Shown piece by piece: positions 26,887 through 34,515 of a stretch of DNA of 64,000 nt. Numbering within the stretch: position 1 is the stretch's first letter; each line of letters begins with the position of its first letter. The notes beneath the pieces are model-generated. The model had not been told where the DNA came from. It saw nothing but the letters and a program-made list of their open reading frames with translations, and ran no database searches. The position numbers were made by a program, and so were the translations under genes. Source of the stretch: Terriglobales bacterium (GTDB taxonomy: Bacteria > Acidobacteriota > Terriglobia > Terriglobales > Acidobacteriaceae); the NCBI GenBank assembly GCA_025980765.1, contig JAICXB010000008.1, positions 1-64,000 on the forward strand. The letters are read 5' to 3'.

Positions 26887-26962
26887 TCATCGGGTGATCG
26901 GGTCATCGGGTCATCGGGTGAAGTCAGATCGCCCGATCACCCGATGGCCCGATCACCCGATC
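26885..26962. repeat. Fold-back repeat, family D copy 1
   Basis: The left arm 26885-26922 is made of ATCGGGTGATCGGGTC-like 8-base units, and the right arm 26927-26962 of the inverted units (CGATCACCCGATGGCCC), with only four bases between. It begins at the stop codon of rimI and could form a long hairpin at the 3' end of the transcript. Confidence 0.9.
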
Positions 26963-27100
26963 TCAACTTCTGCTCTGGAAAATGATTGAACGACCTCCGC
27001 CCCTTGTGCTAACTTTCAACTCCCAAGGCCTTTTGAACCCGGCAAAGCCCGGCAACGGGATTTCTGGGCATGGGGCTTCTGGCCAGGAGGTCCTTAAAGG

Positions 27101-27328
27101 ATGGCAAATTCCCTCCGCGAAGAGCTTATGGCCAGCCACGATGAATTCCGTAGGCTGGCCGAGGAACACTCACGATACTGTCAACGTCTCGAAACTCTCA
27201 TCCAAAAGCGGTACCTCTCCGACGACGAAAAACTGGAAGAAGTCCGACTCAAGAAGCTAAAGCTGCGCGTTAAAGACGACATGGAGTCGCTGGAAGCCAG
27301 TCTCCGGCAACAGCACCAGGTCGCTTAA
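27101..27328 (+). CDS. YdcH/DUF465 family small protein
   Basis: A 75-residue all-helical protein with the DUF465 pattern: [22 protein letters not shown], then [30 protein letters not shown] and AAAGG motifs lie just upstream of the ATG. The family (E. coli YdcH) is small, cytoplasmic and of unknown function. It is 98 bases before the psd gene, which has its own likely promoter. Confidence 0.85.
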   Translation: MANSLREELMASHDEFRRLAEEHSRYCQRLETLIQKRYLSDDEKLEEVRLKKLKLRVKDDMESLEASLRQQHQVA

Positions 27329-27406
27329 AAGACCTTCATTGGGAAATGCACGGCGCGAGGCTCACTCGCGCCGCTCGCGTCTAGGCCCATACCTGGCCAA
27401 AGCCGA

Positions 27407-27412
27407 TATAAT
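27407..27412 (+). promoter_or_regulatory. Possible -10 promoter hexamer of psd
   Basis: TATAAT ending 13 bases before the ATG at 27426, again implying a very short leader and no ribosome site. There is no recognisable -35 box. Confidence 0.35.
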
Positions 27413-27425
27413 CTCCTCATCCCCT

Positions 27426-28073
27426 ATGGTTCGCGATGGAATTTTTTACGGCTTGGGTGCGGCGGCCGCGGCTGTACTTCTCGGTCTGCTTACGAATCCC
27501 TGGTGGGCCCTTCCGGCGGTGCTGCTGGGAGCATTCTTTCTGTGGTTTTTTCGCGACCCAGAGCGCTCGATTCCGGATGCGCCCGGCCTGGTGGTCTCTC
27601 CTGCCGACGGCAAAGTGACCGCCATTGTTGATTTCGAGCAGGGCGGAAAACGCCTGCGCCGCATCAGCATCTTCCTGAGCGTATTCAACGTTCATGTGAA
27701 CCGCTCCCCGATTCAAGGCACGATTACCGGCATTTGTTACCGGAAGGGGAAATTCGGCAATGCCATGGGTGGCAGCTCGTCGGAAGCCAACGAGCAGAAC
27801 ATTGTCACTATGCAGGGCGAAGGGCATACGGTCGTCTTCAAGCAGATTGCCGGGCTGCTGGCGCGGCGCATCGTGTTTACCGGACGCACAGGCGATAAGC
27901 TCGCCCGCGGACAGCGCGTCGGCCTGATCAAGTTCGGATCGCGCGTGGATGTGGTGCTCGACAGCTCTGCTGAGCTGAAGGTAAAGATCGGAGACCATGT
28001 CGCCGGTGGTTCTTCCGTGCTCGCCGCGGTGCCGGTCCCTGCTAACCTCGAGCGCGCAGAGTTGGTGCGATGA
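27426..28073 (+). CDS. psd: Phosphatidylserine decarboxylase, short form
   Basis: A 215-residue enzyme making phosphatidylethanolamine from phosphatidylserine at the membrane. It has two N-terminal hydrophobic segments (residues 5-40) then [34 protein letters not shown] and the cleavage region [10 protein letters not shown] near residue 170, where the GS bond is processed to give the pyruvoyl group. The length and GS site fit the short archaeal/Sinorhizobium-type family. I chose the ATG at 27426 over one at 27339 because the former begins at the membrane anchor. It overlaps pssA by ATGA, giving a full serine-to-ethanolamine lipid branch. Confidence 0.9.
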   Translation: MVRDGIFYGLGAAAAAVLLGLLTNPWWALPAVLLGAFFLWFFRDPERSIPDAPGLVVSPADGKVTAIVDFEQGGKRLRRISIFLSVFNVHVNRSPIQGTITGICYRKGKFGNAMGGSSSEANEQNIVTMQGEGHTVVFKQIAGLLARRIVFTGRTGDKLARGQRVGLIKFGSRVDVVLDSSAELKVKIGDHVAGGSSVLAAVPVPANLERAELVR

Positions 28074-28948
28074 ATCTGCAACGCCCATTCCGCCGCAAGG
28101 ATGATCCCAAGCAGCCGCATCGAATGCGTCGCGGCATGTATATCCTGCCGTCACTCTTTACCGCCGGCAATATTGCCGCGGGTTATTACGCGCTCTCGCA
28201 AACCATCCAGGGCAGCGCCGGCGCCTTCTGGCATTTTGATAACGCTGCAAAGGCCATCGGCTTCGCCGTTGCATTCGACGGACTTGACGGCCGCATCGCG
28301 CGCATGACCAACACCACCAGCGATTTTGGACGCGAGTTGGACTCCCTTGCCGACGTAATCGCATTTGGCGTCGCTCCGGCCCTGCTGGCGTGGATGTGGG
28401 GGTGTCATATGCTCCCGGAGCTGTGGAATCCAGATCTGCGCACGAAGCTCATTCAGCTCGGCGCGATTGCGACCTTCATCTTTCTCATCGCGGGCGCCAG
28501 CCGTCTTGCGCGCTTCAATATCAGCAAGAACCCGCAACCGAAAAATCCTGGGCGGCCGGACCGCAAGTATTTCGTCGGCATGCCAATTCCAGCGGGCGCA
28601 GCCATGATCGCGGCCACCGTTCACTTCGGCGATGGCTCACCGCTCGACAAATGGTGGCAGACGGTGCTCTGGATGGCTTTCGTAGTGCTGATTGGTTATT
28701 TGATGGTCAGCACCTGGCGTTTTTGGAGTCCGAAAGGCATTGACCTGCGGGCGCGCGCGCCCTTCTACCTGATGATCCTCATCTGCGGCATCATTGCGCT
28801 GGTGTGGTTCTTCTCCGAGTATGTGCTGTTTGCGCTCGCGCTGCTGTATCTTGTCTCCGGAGTCCTGGCGCGCTTCGCGTACTCGTTCCGGCGGCGGCCG
28901 CCTTCCTCTCCCCAGCCTGAACCGCAGCCGCGGGTGGACATGGCATGA
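28070..28948 (+). CDS. pssA: CDP-diacylglycerol-serine O-phosphatidyltransferase
   Basis: A 292-residue membrane enzyme forming phosphatidylserine from CDP-diacylglycerol and serine. The CDP-alcohol phosphotransferase motif is intact near residues 75-105: DGLDGRIAR, then the glycine in [12 protein letters not shown] with its two aspartates. Seven or eight hydrophobic segments are seen. The N-terminus is basic, and the C-terminus is rich in proline. It overlaps psd upstream and the dehydrogenase homologue downstream by four bases each, so the three are tightly coupled. Confidence 0.92.
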   Translation: MNLQRPFRRKDDPKQPHRMRRGMYILPSLFTAGNIAAGYYALSQTIQGSAGAFWHFDNAAKAIGFAVAFDGLDGRIARMTNTTSDFGRELDSLADVIAFGVAPALLAWMWGCHMLPELWNPDLRTKLIQLGAIATFIFLIAGASRLARFNISKNPQPKNPGRPDRKYFVGMPIPAGAAMIAATVHFGDGSPLDKWWQTVLWMAFVVLIGYLMVSTWRFWSPKGIDLRARAPFYLMILICGIIALVWFFSEYVLFALALLYLVSGVLARFAYSFRRRPPSSPQPEPQPRVDMA

Positions 28949-30003
28949 AACGCACGATCGGCGGAAATGGCTTTCGCGTAGCGATTGTGGGCGCGGCCAC
29001 GCTCAAAGGGCGCGAGCTCAAGGATGTCCTCGACGAGATGAATTTTCCCGTGGTGGACGTGAAGCTGCTCGATGACGACGAATCGCTGGGCCAGGTCGAG
29101 AGCGTCGGCGAGGAAGCGACCTTCATTCAGCCGACAGATCCTGAGCACTTCCGCAATGTGGACTTCGCGTTCTTCACCTCCGACGCAGCCTTTACTAAAC
29201 GACATTGGCGCAGCGCGCTGGAGTCCAGCAGCACCGTCGTGGATCTGTCCTATGCGCTCGATCAGCAACCCGACGTGAGCATTCGCTCCCCCTGGATCGA
29301 AAAGGAACTGGAACGAGAATCCGGCCAGCGCCCGGAGCGCGAAGACCTGACCACCACGGCCGTGGTCATCGCCCATCCCGCAGCAACGATTCTTGCGCTG
29401 CTGCTGCTCCGTGCGCGCAATGCCGGCGCAATTCGCACGGCGGCGGCTACGGTCTTTGAGCCGGTTTCGGAACAAGGCAAGCGCGGCATGGACGAGTTGC
29501 ATCAGCAAACCGTAAATCTGCTGTCGTTTCATTCGTTGCCGAAAGAGGTCTTCGACGAGCAGGTTGCCTTCAACATGCTGGGCCGCTTCGGCGAGGGCTC
29601 TTCGATTTCCTTGAAAGCAGTAGAAGACCGCGTAGCCGCACACTTCGAGAAGATCAGCGAGGGACGTCTGCCGGTGCCTTCGGTGATGCTGGTGCAGGCT
29701 CCGACCTTCCACGCGCATGTCTTTTCCATCTACATTCAGTTTGAGCGCGAACTCCCGATATTGGAACTGGCGAGATCGCTGGCAGGAGAGCACGTAAGCT
29801 TGACCAGTCCGGGCGAGGATGGTCCGAGCAACGTGATCGCCGCCGGACAAGCCAACGTGCTGCTTGCGGTGCGACCGGACTCGCGCAATCCCAACAGCTT
29901 TTGGCTGTGGGCCGCGTCAGACAACCTGAAGATCGCCGCCATCTCCGCCGTCGAGTGCGCAGCCACACTGAGCGCCATGCGGCCCATGGGGAAGGTGCAG
30001 TAA
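28945..30003 (+). CDS. Aspartate-semialdehyde dehydrogenase homologue lacking the active-site cysteine
   Basis: A 352-residue protein with the full fold of Asd: an N-terminal Rossmann part (VAIVGAATLKGREL), DFAFFTSDAAF, and a C-terminal dimerisation part with FNMLGRFGEG. Asd forms a thioester on the cysteine of a NPNC motif; here the equivalent segment near residue 143 reads VIAHPAATI, so the cysteine position appears to be alanine. The later histidine in PTFHAHVFSI is present. The protein is probably not a dehydrogenase, or has another chemistry. Enterobacterial Usg-1 is a comparable cysteine-less relative. It is coupled to pssA by ATGA and so may have been recruited to lipid or envelope biology. 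Confidence 0.8.
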   Translation: MKRTIGGNGFRVAIVGAATLKGRELKDVLDEMNFPVVDVKLLDDDESLGQVESVGEEATFIQPTDPEHFRNVDFAFFTSDAAFTKRHWRSALESSSTVVDLSYALDQQPDVSIRSPWIEKELERESGQRPEREDLTTTAVVIAHPAATILALLLLRARNAGAIRTAAATVFEPVSEQGKRGMDELHQQTVNLLSFHSLPKEVFDEQVAFNMLGRFGEGSSISLKAVEDRVAAHFEKISEGRLPVPSVMLVQAPTFHAHVFSIYIQFERELPILELARSLAGEHVSLTSPGEDGPSNVIAAGQANVLLAVRPDSRNPNSFWLWAASDNLKIAAISAVECAATLSAMRPMGKVQ

Positions 30004-30005
30004 GG

Positions 30006-30228
30006 GCAGCGATAAGCGAAAAGCGATAATCGATAAGCGATAAGCGATAAGCGAAAAGCGAAAATACAAAATCAGCAGCAAAATCTCACACGGATCGCAC
30101 GGATGTTACGGATCGCACGGGTACACCACATCATGAGCTATAGCTTGATCCGTGAAATCCGTTCCATCCCTGTTATCCGCGTGAGATTTTGGTTTTGCTT
30201 ATTGCTTATTGCTTATTGCTTGTCGCTT
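30006..30228. repeat. Fold-back repeat, family B copy 2, overlapping the lptE start
   Basis: The left arm 30006-30065 is a run of AGCGATAAGCGATAAGC-like units; the right arm 30193-30228 is a run of TTATTGCTTATTGC. The right arm lies inside the lptE signal-peptide codons. A second inverted pair (30081-30120 with 30147-30189) is nested in the loop. Confidence 0.85.
30081..30189. repeat. Nested fold-back repeat with ATCCG/CGGAT units
   Basis: The left arm 30081-30120 has CACGGATCGCACGGAT units and the right arm 30147-30189 has GATCCGTGAAATCCGTTCC units. The ends AAATCTCACACGGAT and ATCCGCGTGAGATTT are complementary with a one-base difference. The lptE ATG at 30133 is in the loop. Confidence 0.8.
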
Positions 30229-30708
30229 GGCGTTGGATGCGGTTATCACACCTCCAGCCACGCGCAAGTAAACCTGCCGCAGGGGATCAACACGGTTGCG
30301 ATTCCCATTTTTGTGAACAAGACGCAGAGCTATCGCGTCGAGCAGGTGCTGACCCAGGCGGTAGTGCGCGAGTTTACCAGCCGCAGCGCCTACAAGGTCG
30401 TCAACAACGACGACGGCACCTCCGACGCTGTGTTGAAAGGCACCGTCGTTTCCACGCAGCTTTCTCCTCTGACCTACGACTCGCAGACCGGACGCGCTTC
30501 GAGCGCGATTGTGCAGATCGTGGTCGATGTAAAGGTGCTTGACCGGCATGGTAAGACGCTGTTCGATAATCCCAACTACAACTTTCGCGGCCAATACCAG
30601 GTGAGTCGCGATGTCTCCACGTTCTTCGACGAGAGCCCGCTCGCGGTCGATCGCCTCGCGCGCGATTTCGCGCGCAGCCTGGTTGCCGATGTGCTGGAGG
30701 GCTTTTAG
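30133..30708 (+). CDS. lptE: LPS-assembly lipoprotein LptE
   Basis: A 191-residue lipoprotein that plugs the LptD barrel and helps place lipopolysaccharide in the outer membrane. After the signal, GYHTSSHAQVNLPQGINTVAIPIFVNKTQSYRVE and TQAVVREFTSRSAYKVV are typical of LptE, with VLKGTVVSTQLSPLTYD further on. The lipobox is LGVGC, near the consensus. Two starts are possible: the ATG at 30133 used here, or a GTG at 30181, which gives a compact 20-residue signal ending at the lipobox cysteine. Neither has a clear ribosome site. The signal peptide is encoded by repeat DNA. The stop overlaps the holA GTG as TAGTG. Confidence 0.85.
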   Translation: MSYSLIREIRSIPVIRVRFWFCLLLIAYCLSLGVGCGYHTSSHAQVNLPQGINTVAIPIFVNKTQSYRVEQVLTQAVVREFTSRSAYKVVNNDDGTSDAVLKGTVVSTQLSPLTYDSQTGRASSAIVQIVVDVKVLDRHGKTLFDNPNYNFRGQYQVSRDVSTFFDESPLAVDRLARDFARSLVADVLEGF

Positions 30709-31838
30709 TGCCGGGGCGAAGTTTCGCGGCGACCGAACGGTTCGTCTCCGAGATTTCGGCGCGCAAGCTGAAACCCGCATACGTGCTGGTCGGTGATGAA
30801 GTGTTCTTTCGCGACCGTTGCCGGGCGGCGCTGTTGCAGCATCTGGTCACGCCGGAGCTGCGCGACTTCAGCCTGCACGATCTCGATCTGGCAGACACGC
30901 CGGTTGCCGAGGTGCTCGACCTGGCGCGCACTCCATCGCTGATGTCGCCGTTTCAGGTCTTCTTCATTCGCGGCGTAAAGGCGCTGTATGGACGCGGGTC
31001 GCACGCGGAAGAATTCGCTGCAATCGAGGCCTATTCTCGCAATCCCAATCCCGATGCGGTACTCATCTTCGTCGCCGACCACATCAGCATTCCCGCCGAC
31101 GCGCGCCGCATGGAGATGCAGGACAAAGAGCGTTACGAACGCATCCGCGAGACCCTCGGCGAGTTTTGCGCGGTCATCGAACTGGCGCGAGTAGAGGAAA
31201 GCGATGGCATCCGCTGGGTGGTCGAACACGCCACCAAAGAAGCGGTGAAGGTGGATGCCGACGCAGCGCGCGAACTCGTGGATGCACTCGGCGCGGACAT
31301 GACGCTCATCGCCAACGAGCTCGAGAAGCTCATCCTCTATGTCGGTCAGAAAAAACGAATCACGATCGGCGACGTCGAGACCATGGTGCTCGCCGCCAAG
31401 CAGCGCTCGCTGTATGAACTCACCGACGCGATCTCCGCCAAAGATCGCGTGCGCGCGCTCGCCGTGCTGGACGCGCTCCTGTCCAGCGAAGAGGGAGAAG
31501 AGGCTGCCATTGGACACATCTACATGCTGGCCCGCACCTTCCGCCAGATGCTGGTGATCCTGGAAAAAAATGTGCGCGATTCGCGCGCCATCTGGCAGGC
31601 GCTGTGGCAAGGCTTCCGCGTGCCGCCGTTTGCCGCGGAAGACATTATTCGCCAGGCCCGCCGCTACAAATCGCGCCGCGAACTCACCCGTGCCCTCCGC
31701 CTGCTCGCCCGCGCCGACCTCGCCCTGCGCTCTAACCCGCCAAGCAAACGCCTGGTGCTGGAAAAGCTGGTGATCGATCTCTGCGCTGAGTCAACCAACC
31801 CGCCGCTGCATTCGATGCAGGAAGAGTTGGTGTTGTAA
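30708..31838 (+). CDS. holA: DNA polymerase III delta subunit
   Basis: A 376-residue clamp-loader subunit that opens the sliding clamp. It begins with GTG overlapping the lptE stop. KLKPAYVLVGDEVFFRDRCRAAL at residues 19-41 and FFIRGVKALYG are the N-terminal AAA-like features; the middle has ALGADMTLIANELEKLILYVG, and the C-terminal part has GHIYMLARTFRQMLVI and RRYKSRRELTRALRLLARADLALRS. The lptE-holA adjacency is widespread in Gram-negatives. Confidence 0.92.
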   Translation: MPGRSFAATERFVSEISARKLKPAYVLVGDEVFFRDRCRAALLQHLVTPELRDFSLHDLDLADTPVAEVLDLARTPSLMSPFQVFFIRGVKALYGRGSHAEEFAAIEAYSRNPNPDAVLIFVADHISIPADARRMEMQDKERYERIRETLGEFCAVIELARVEESDGIRWVVEHATKEAVKVDADAARELVDALGADMTLIANELEKLILYVGQKKRITIGDVETMVLAAKQRSLYELTDAISAKDRVRALAVLDALLSSEEGEEAAIGHIYMLARTFRQMLVILEKNVRDSRAIWQALWQGFRVPPFAAEDIIRQARRYKSRRELTRALRLLARADLALRSNPPSKRLVLEKLVIDLCAESTNPPLHSMQEELVL

Positions 31839-31840
31839 AA

Positions 31841-31916
31841 GCCGCTGGCTACCCGCTGCGAGCAAAATCACATGTGCAAGATGTTGCTAGCAGCCAGCAG
31901 CAAGCAGCGAGCAGCT
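31841..31916. repeat. Fold-back repeat, family E copy 1
   Basis: The left arm 31841-31863 (GCCGCTGGCTACCCGCTGC) and right arm 31886-31916 (GCTAGCAGCCAGCAGCAAGC) are imperfectly complementary. It fills the gap between holA and the converging ligase gene. Confidence 0.75.
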
Positions 31917-32889
31917 ATTCCAACACACACTCTCGCGGCTCTTTATCTTTCCTCAAGCCCTCGAATACCGGCGCGCGCATCTTCAGCCCGCCGCCTTTGC
32001 TGTCGCTTTCGTGGGTCCACTCGGTGAATTTGATTTCGGCGACCAGATCCGGCTTTACCCAATGCGTCTTGCGCGGGCTATCTACTTTGCCGAAAAAGGG
32101 ATTCTCTTTGCTTTCGCGCTGGTGCAGCAGCTTCCACATGTTGGCATGCGAGTTGTGGGTAAATCCGCTGCCTGCCTGCCCTACAGGAATCAGGCGTCCT
32201 TGTTTGTCGTACAGCCCTAAGATCAGCGAACCGAAATTTTCGCGGCTGCCGCGAGGATCGGTGTAGCCGCCGATGACGCATTCCTGCCGCTGTGTGATTT
32301 TGATCTTTTGCCACTCCCGGCTGCGTTTTTCGATGTAACAGCTCTTACGCCGCTTGGCGACAATGCCTTCCAGGTTCTGCTGGCGCGCGGCCGCGAGCAG
32401 CGCTGTTCCGTTTCCTACGAAATGCTCGGAGATGCGCAGCAGCTCATTGGGCCGCACCACCTCGGCCAACAGGCGCTTGCGCTCTTCCAGATCGACGCGC
32501 AACAGCGAATATCCGTCGAGGTAAAGAAGATCGAAGACGTAATAGACGATGAAGATGCTGCGGTCGGGGGTACGCCGCTTGCCCTCGAGCGATAAGCCGC
32601 TGCGCTGCTGCATGAGGCTGAACGAGGCGCGCCCGTTCTCGTCGAGAGCGACGATCTCGCCATCGAGGATGCACTGCCCGCATTCGAGCTGTCCGGCAAT
32701 CGAGTGCAATTCTGGGAAGTCGGCGGTCTGCTCGTTCTGATTGCGCGACATCATGCGGAACGAGCCGTCATTCTCGCCGTAATGGACGATGGAACGATAG
32801 CCGTCCCATTTGATCTCGTAGAACCACTCGTCGCTGTCGAATACTGCATCGACGATGGTCGCCAGCATGGGATGGATGGCGCGCGGCAT
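31915..32889 (-). CDS. ATP-dependent DNA ligase domain (LigD-type), downstream part of a frameshifted gene
   Basis: A 324-residue ATP-dependent DNA ligase core as found in LigD of non-homologous end joining. The nucleotidyl lysine is in YEIKWDGYRS near residue 27; further motifs are LDGEIVALDENGRASF, FDLLYLDG, EGIVAKRRKSCY and EWQKIKI. The OB-fold C-terminus follows. The start shown is the first ATG, but the same frame continues upstream without a stop as far as the poly-A run, reading [14 protein letters not shown] before the ATG, which is typical linker sequence of fused LigD proteins. A one-base slip there joins it to the phosphoesterase at 32910-33758. No Ku or primase domain gene is seen in the window. 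Confidence 0.9.
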   Translation of the reverse strand: MPRAIHPMLATIVDAVFDSDEWFYEIKWDGYRSIVHYGENDGSFRMMSRNQNEQTADFPELHSIAGQLECGQCILDGEIVALDENGRASFSLMQQRSGLSLEGKRRTPDRSIFIVYYVFDLLYLDGYSLLRVDLEERKRLLAEVVRPNELLRISEHFVGNGTALLAAARQQNLEGIVAKRRKSCYIEKRSREWQKIKITQRQECVIGGYTDPRGSRENFGSLILGLYDKQGRLIPVGQAGSGFTHNSHANMWKLLHQRESKENPFFGKVDSPRKTHWVKPDLVAEIKFTEWTHESDSKGGGLKMRAPVFEGLRKDKEPRECVLE

Positions 32890-32909
32890 GGGCGCCTTGG
32901 CTGCGCCTT

Positions 32910-33758
32910 TCAGGCGGTCAAGCGCGTAGTTTTTTTTTTGACGCGAGAGGATGGAGTGGATCTCTCAGAAGCCGCAACCGCTGCCGCGGTTGGTACTGAC
33001 TTCTTTCGCCCAGCCGCTACTGCGGTTGGTACTGACTTGCGAGCTCCAGCCTGATGCGGTAAGCGGTCGTGTTTCGCTACCGATTCGGCTAGCCAGGAGT
33101 TCTTTCCCGTGACTTTTCCCGAAGCGGGACGATTGCTTTGCCACTCCGCCGCGCCCTCATCCCCGGCGATTTCGTCCAAAGACCGCTTGGACAGCACTGA
33201 ATAATCGTATTCGTCGATATCGTAGCCGGCCTGGACATCGTCATCGCGCTTCTTGATCAGCAGCCACTCGGTGCCTTTCGACCCAGGACGCCGCGAGCGC
33301 ATCTTGGCCAGCACAAAGTCTCCACGCAACTTCGCGCCGTGAAGACGAAACTTTAAATCGCCTTTGGCGAGCATGGCGGTTGCTGCTTTTTCCTTGTCGG
33401 CGCGGCTCTTGTGATCGGAGTAGTCTTCCTGCAGCGGCTCCCATGTGCCGGTGTCCCACACCATGACCGTGCCCGCGCCGTAGTTGTCGGGAGGAATGAT
33501 CCCCTCAAAATGAAAATACGACACCGGATGGTCTTCTACCTGCATGGCCAGGCGCTTGTCAGCGGGATCCAGTGAAGGCCCCTTGGGCACTGCCCAGGAC
33601 TTGAGCACACCCTCCATCTCCAGGCGGAAGTCGTAATGCAGCCGGGTCGCGCGGTGCTTCTGCACCACGAACCGGAATCCCTTTTTGGGATCGAGCTTGG
33701 GCGGCGGCTCCGGCGTGCGGTCAAAGCTGCGTTTGCGTTTGTATTCCTCGAGGGCCAT
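32910..33758 (-). CDS. LigD 3'-phosphoesterase domain, upstream part of a frameshifted gene
   Basis: A 282-residue protein matching the 3'-phosphoesterase domain that trims 3' ends before ligation. It has the histidine-rich [18 protein letters not shown] near residue 35, [31 protein letters not shown] and VLAKMRSRR...WLLIKK. The C-terminal part is a disordered linker containing a near-duplicate KSVPTA(V/A)A motif. It ends shortly after ten consecutive A residues (minus strand, 32939-32930). The start is the ATG at 33758; a TTG two codons upstream is possible. Most likely it forms one 616-residue polypeptide with the ligase, if a -1 shift or an extra A occurs. Confidence 0.88.
   Translation of the reverse strand: MALEEYKRKRSFDRTPEPPPKLDPKKGFRFVVQKHRATRLHYDFRLEMEGVLKSWAVPKGPSLDPADKRLAMQVEDHPVSYFHFEGIIPPDNYGAGTVMVWDTGTWEPLQEDYSDHKSRADKEKAATAMLAKGDLKFRLHGAKLRGDFVLAKMRSRRPGSKGTEWLLIKKRDDDVQAGYDIDEYDYSVLSKRSLDEIAGDEGAAEWQSNRPASGKVTGKNSWLAESVAKHDRLPHQAGARKSVPTAVAAGRKKSVPTAAAVAASERSTPSSRVKKKTTRLTA
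32930..32939 (-). other. Ten-A slippery run joining the phosphoesterase and ligase frames
   Basis: AAAAAAAAAA on the minus strand follows the codon GTC of the phosphoesterase frame. Reading one base back, or inserting one A, changes the frame to AAC TAC GCG CTT GAC CGC CTG and into the ligase with no stop. It may be a sequencing error, a true mutation, or a programmed slip site. Confidence 0.7.
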
Positions 33759-33791
33759 GGGCAATCAGTTTTACCACGAAGCCAGGGAGAA

Positions 33792-33857
33792 GATCGGGTG
33801 ATCGGGCCATCGGGTGATTTAACTTCGCCCGATGACCCGATGGCGCGATCACACGAT
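33792..33857. repeat. Fold-back repeat, family D copy 2
   Basis: The left arm 33792-33818 (GATCGGGTGATCGGGCC and on) and right arm 33826-33857 (CGCCCGATGACCCGATGG and on) lie between the LigD-type gene and the YHS gene, 12 bases from the YHS stop. Confidence 0.9.
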
Positions 33858-33868
33858 TGTCCTCACGT

Positions 33869-34018
33869 CTATGCCGCTTTCACATACTGCTGCGGATTGT
33901 GTTTGAATTTGTCGGCGCAATTTTGCGAGCAGAAATAAAAATCTTTGCCGCTGTTACTCACTTTGGCGGCCGCGTTTTTCTCATCGACCTGCATTCCACA
34001 TACTGGATCTGTGTGCAT
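33869..34018 (-). CDS. 49-residue YHS-domain protein
   Basis: A small protein that is a bare YHS domain: DPVCGMQVDEKNAAAKV, then FYFCSQNCADKFKHNPQQY. The cysteines of CGM and CxxxC fit a metal-binding (copper or other heavy metal) TRASH/YHS role. AGGAGGA lies 4 bases before the ATG at 34018, so expression is likely strong. It is 72 bases after gvpG on the same strand and may be the last gene of the gas-vesicle operon, or be independent. Confidence 0.85.
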   Translation of the reverse strand: MHTDPVCGMQVDEKNAAAKVSNSGKDFYFCSQNCADKFKHNPQQYVKAA

Positions 34019-34022
34019 GGAT

Positions 34023-34029
34023 TCCTCCT
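34023..34029 (-). promoter_or_regulatory. Ribosome-binding site of the YHS gene
   Basis: A full AGGAGGA on the minus strand at the right distance from the ATG at 34018. It fixes the start of this very short gene. Confidence 0.8.
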
Positions 34030-34090
34030 TTACTTAATTGGAAGATGGGCAGGATGGATTTGCTGCCTCAGTCACAGCGGGGACTTAGAA

Positions 34091-34420
34091 CTATTGTTCC
34101 GCGTTTGGATCCCAGGTGAGTTCCACTCCGGAGCCTTCCTTCACTTTGCCTGACAAGCCCGTCGGTTCTTCCGGAGGCAGGCCGGCGAGTTCGCGTTTGT
34201 GCGCCTGGATTTCGCGCAGCTCGCGCAGAATTTGGGCTTCCTGCTCAACATATTGATCTTCGTCGATCTTGCCTTCTTCGAGATCCACCTGAAGCTGCAG
34301 CAGGCGCTCCTTCAGGGGAGCATCATCGGTGTACTGCTCTTCCGCAACTTTCACCAGCGTCCGCAGGATGGACTTGAAGCCAGTGAAGGGAAGCAGGAGG
34401 AGGTCGTCGACAAAGAGCAT
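34091..34420 (-). CDS. gvpG: Gas vesicle protein GvpG
   Basis: A 109-residue protein with the GvpG pattern: N-terminal LLLLPFTGFKSILRTLVKVAEEQY, then a long charged helix LLQLQVDLEEGKIDEDQYVEQEAQILRELREI. GvpG is an accessory protein needed early in vesicle assembly and binds GvpF/L family members. AAGGTG precedes the ATG at 34420. It lies 93 bases after gvpF/L, with a family D repeat in the gap. The last 20 residues (PNAEQ end) are less conserved. Confidence 0.85.
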   Translation of the reverse strand: MLFVDDLLLLPFTGFKSILRTLVKVAEEQYTDDAPLKERLLQLQVDLEEGKIDEDQYVEQEAQILRELREIQAHKRELAGLPPEEPTGLSGKVKEGSGVELTWDPNAEQ

Positions 34421-34432
34421 ATTGCACCTTTG

Positions 34433-34515
34433 AATCGGGTGATCGGGCCATCGGCTCATCGGGCGAAGTTAAATCACCCGATGACCCGATGACCCGATGA
34501 CCCGATGACCCGATT
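34433..34515. repeat. Fold-back repeat, family D copy 3, inside the gas-vesicle operon
   Basis: The left arm 34433-34467 and right arm 34473-34515 carry ATCGGGTG/CACCCGAT units; the right arm has four tandem ATGACCCG units. It begins 12 bases before the gvpG start and overlaps the gvpF/L stop codon. Confidence 0.9.

Noticed and set aside
21355..34515. Fold-back arrays as CRISPR
   Set aside because: The units are degenerate, 8-20 bases long and without regular unique spacers, and no cas gene is present.
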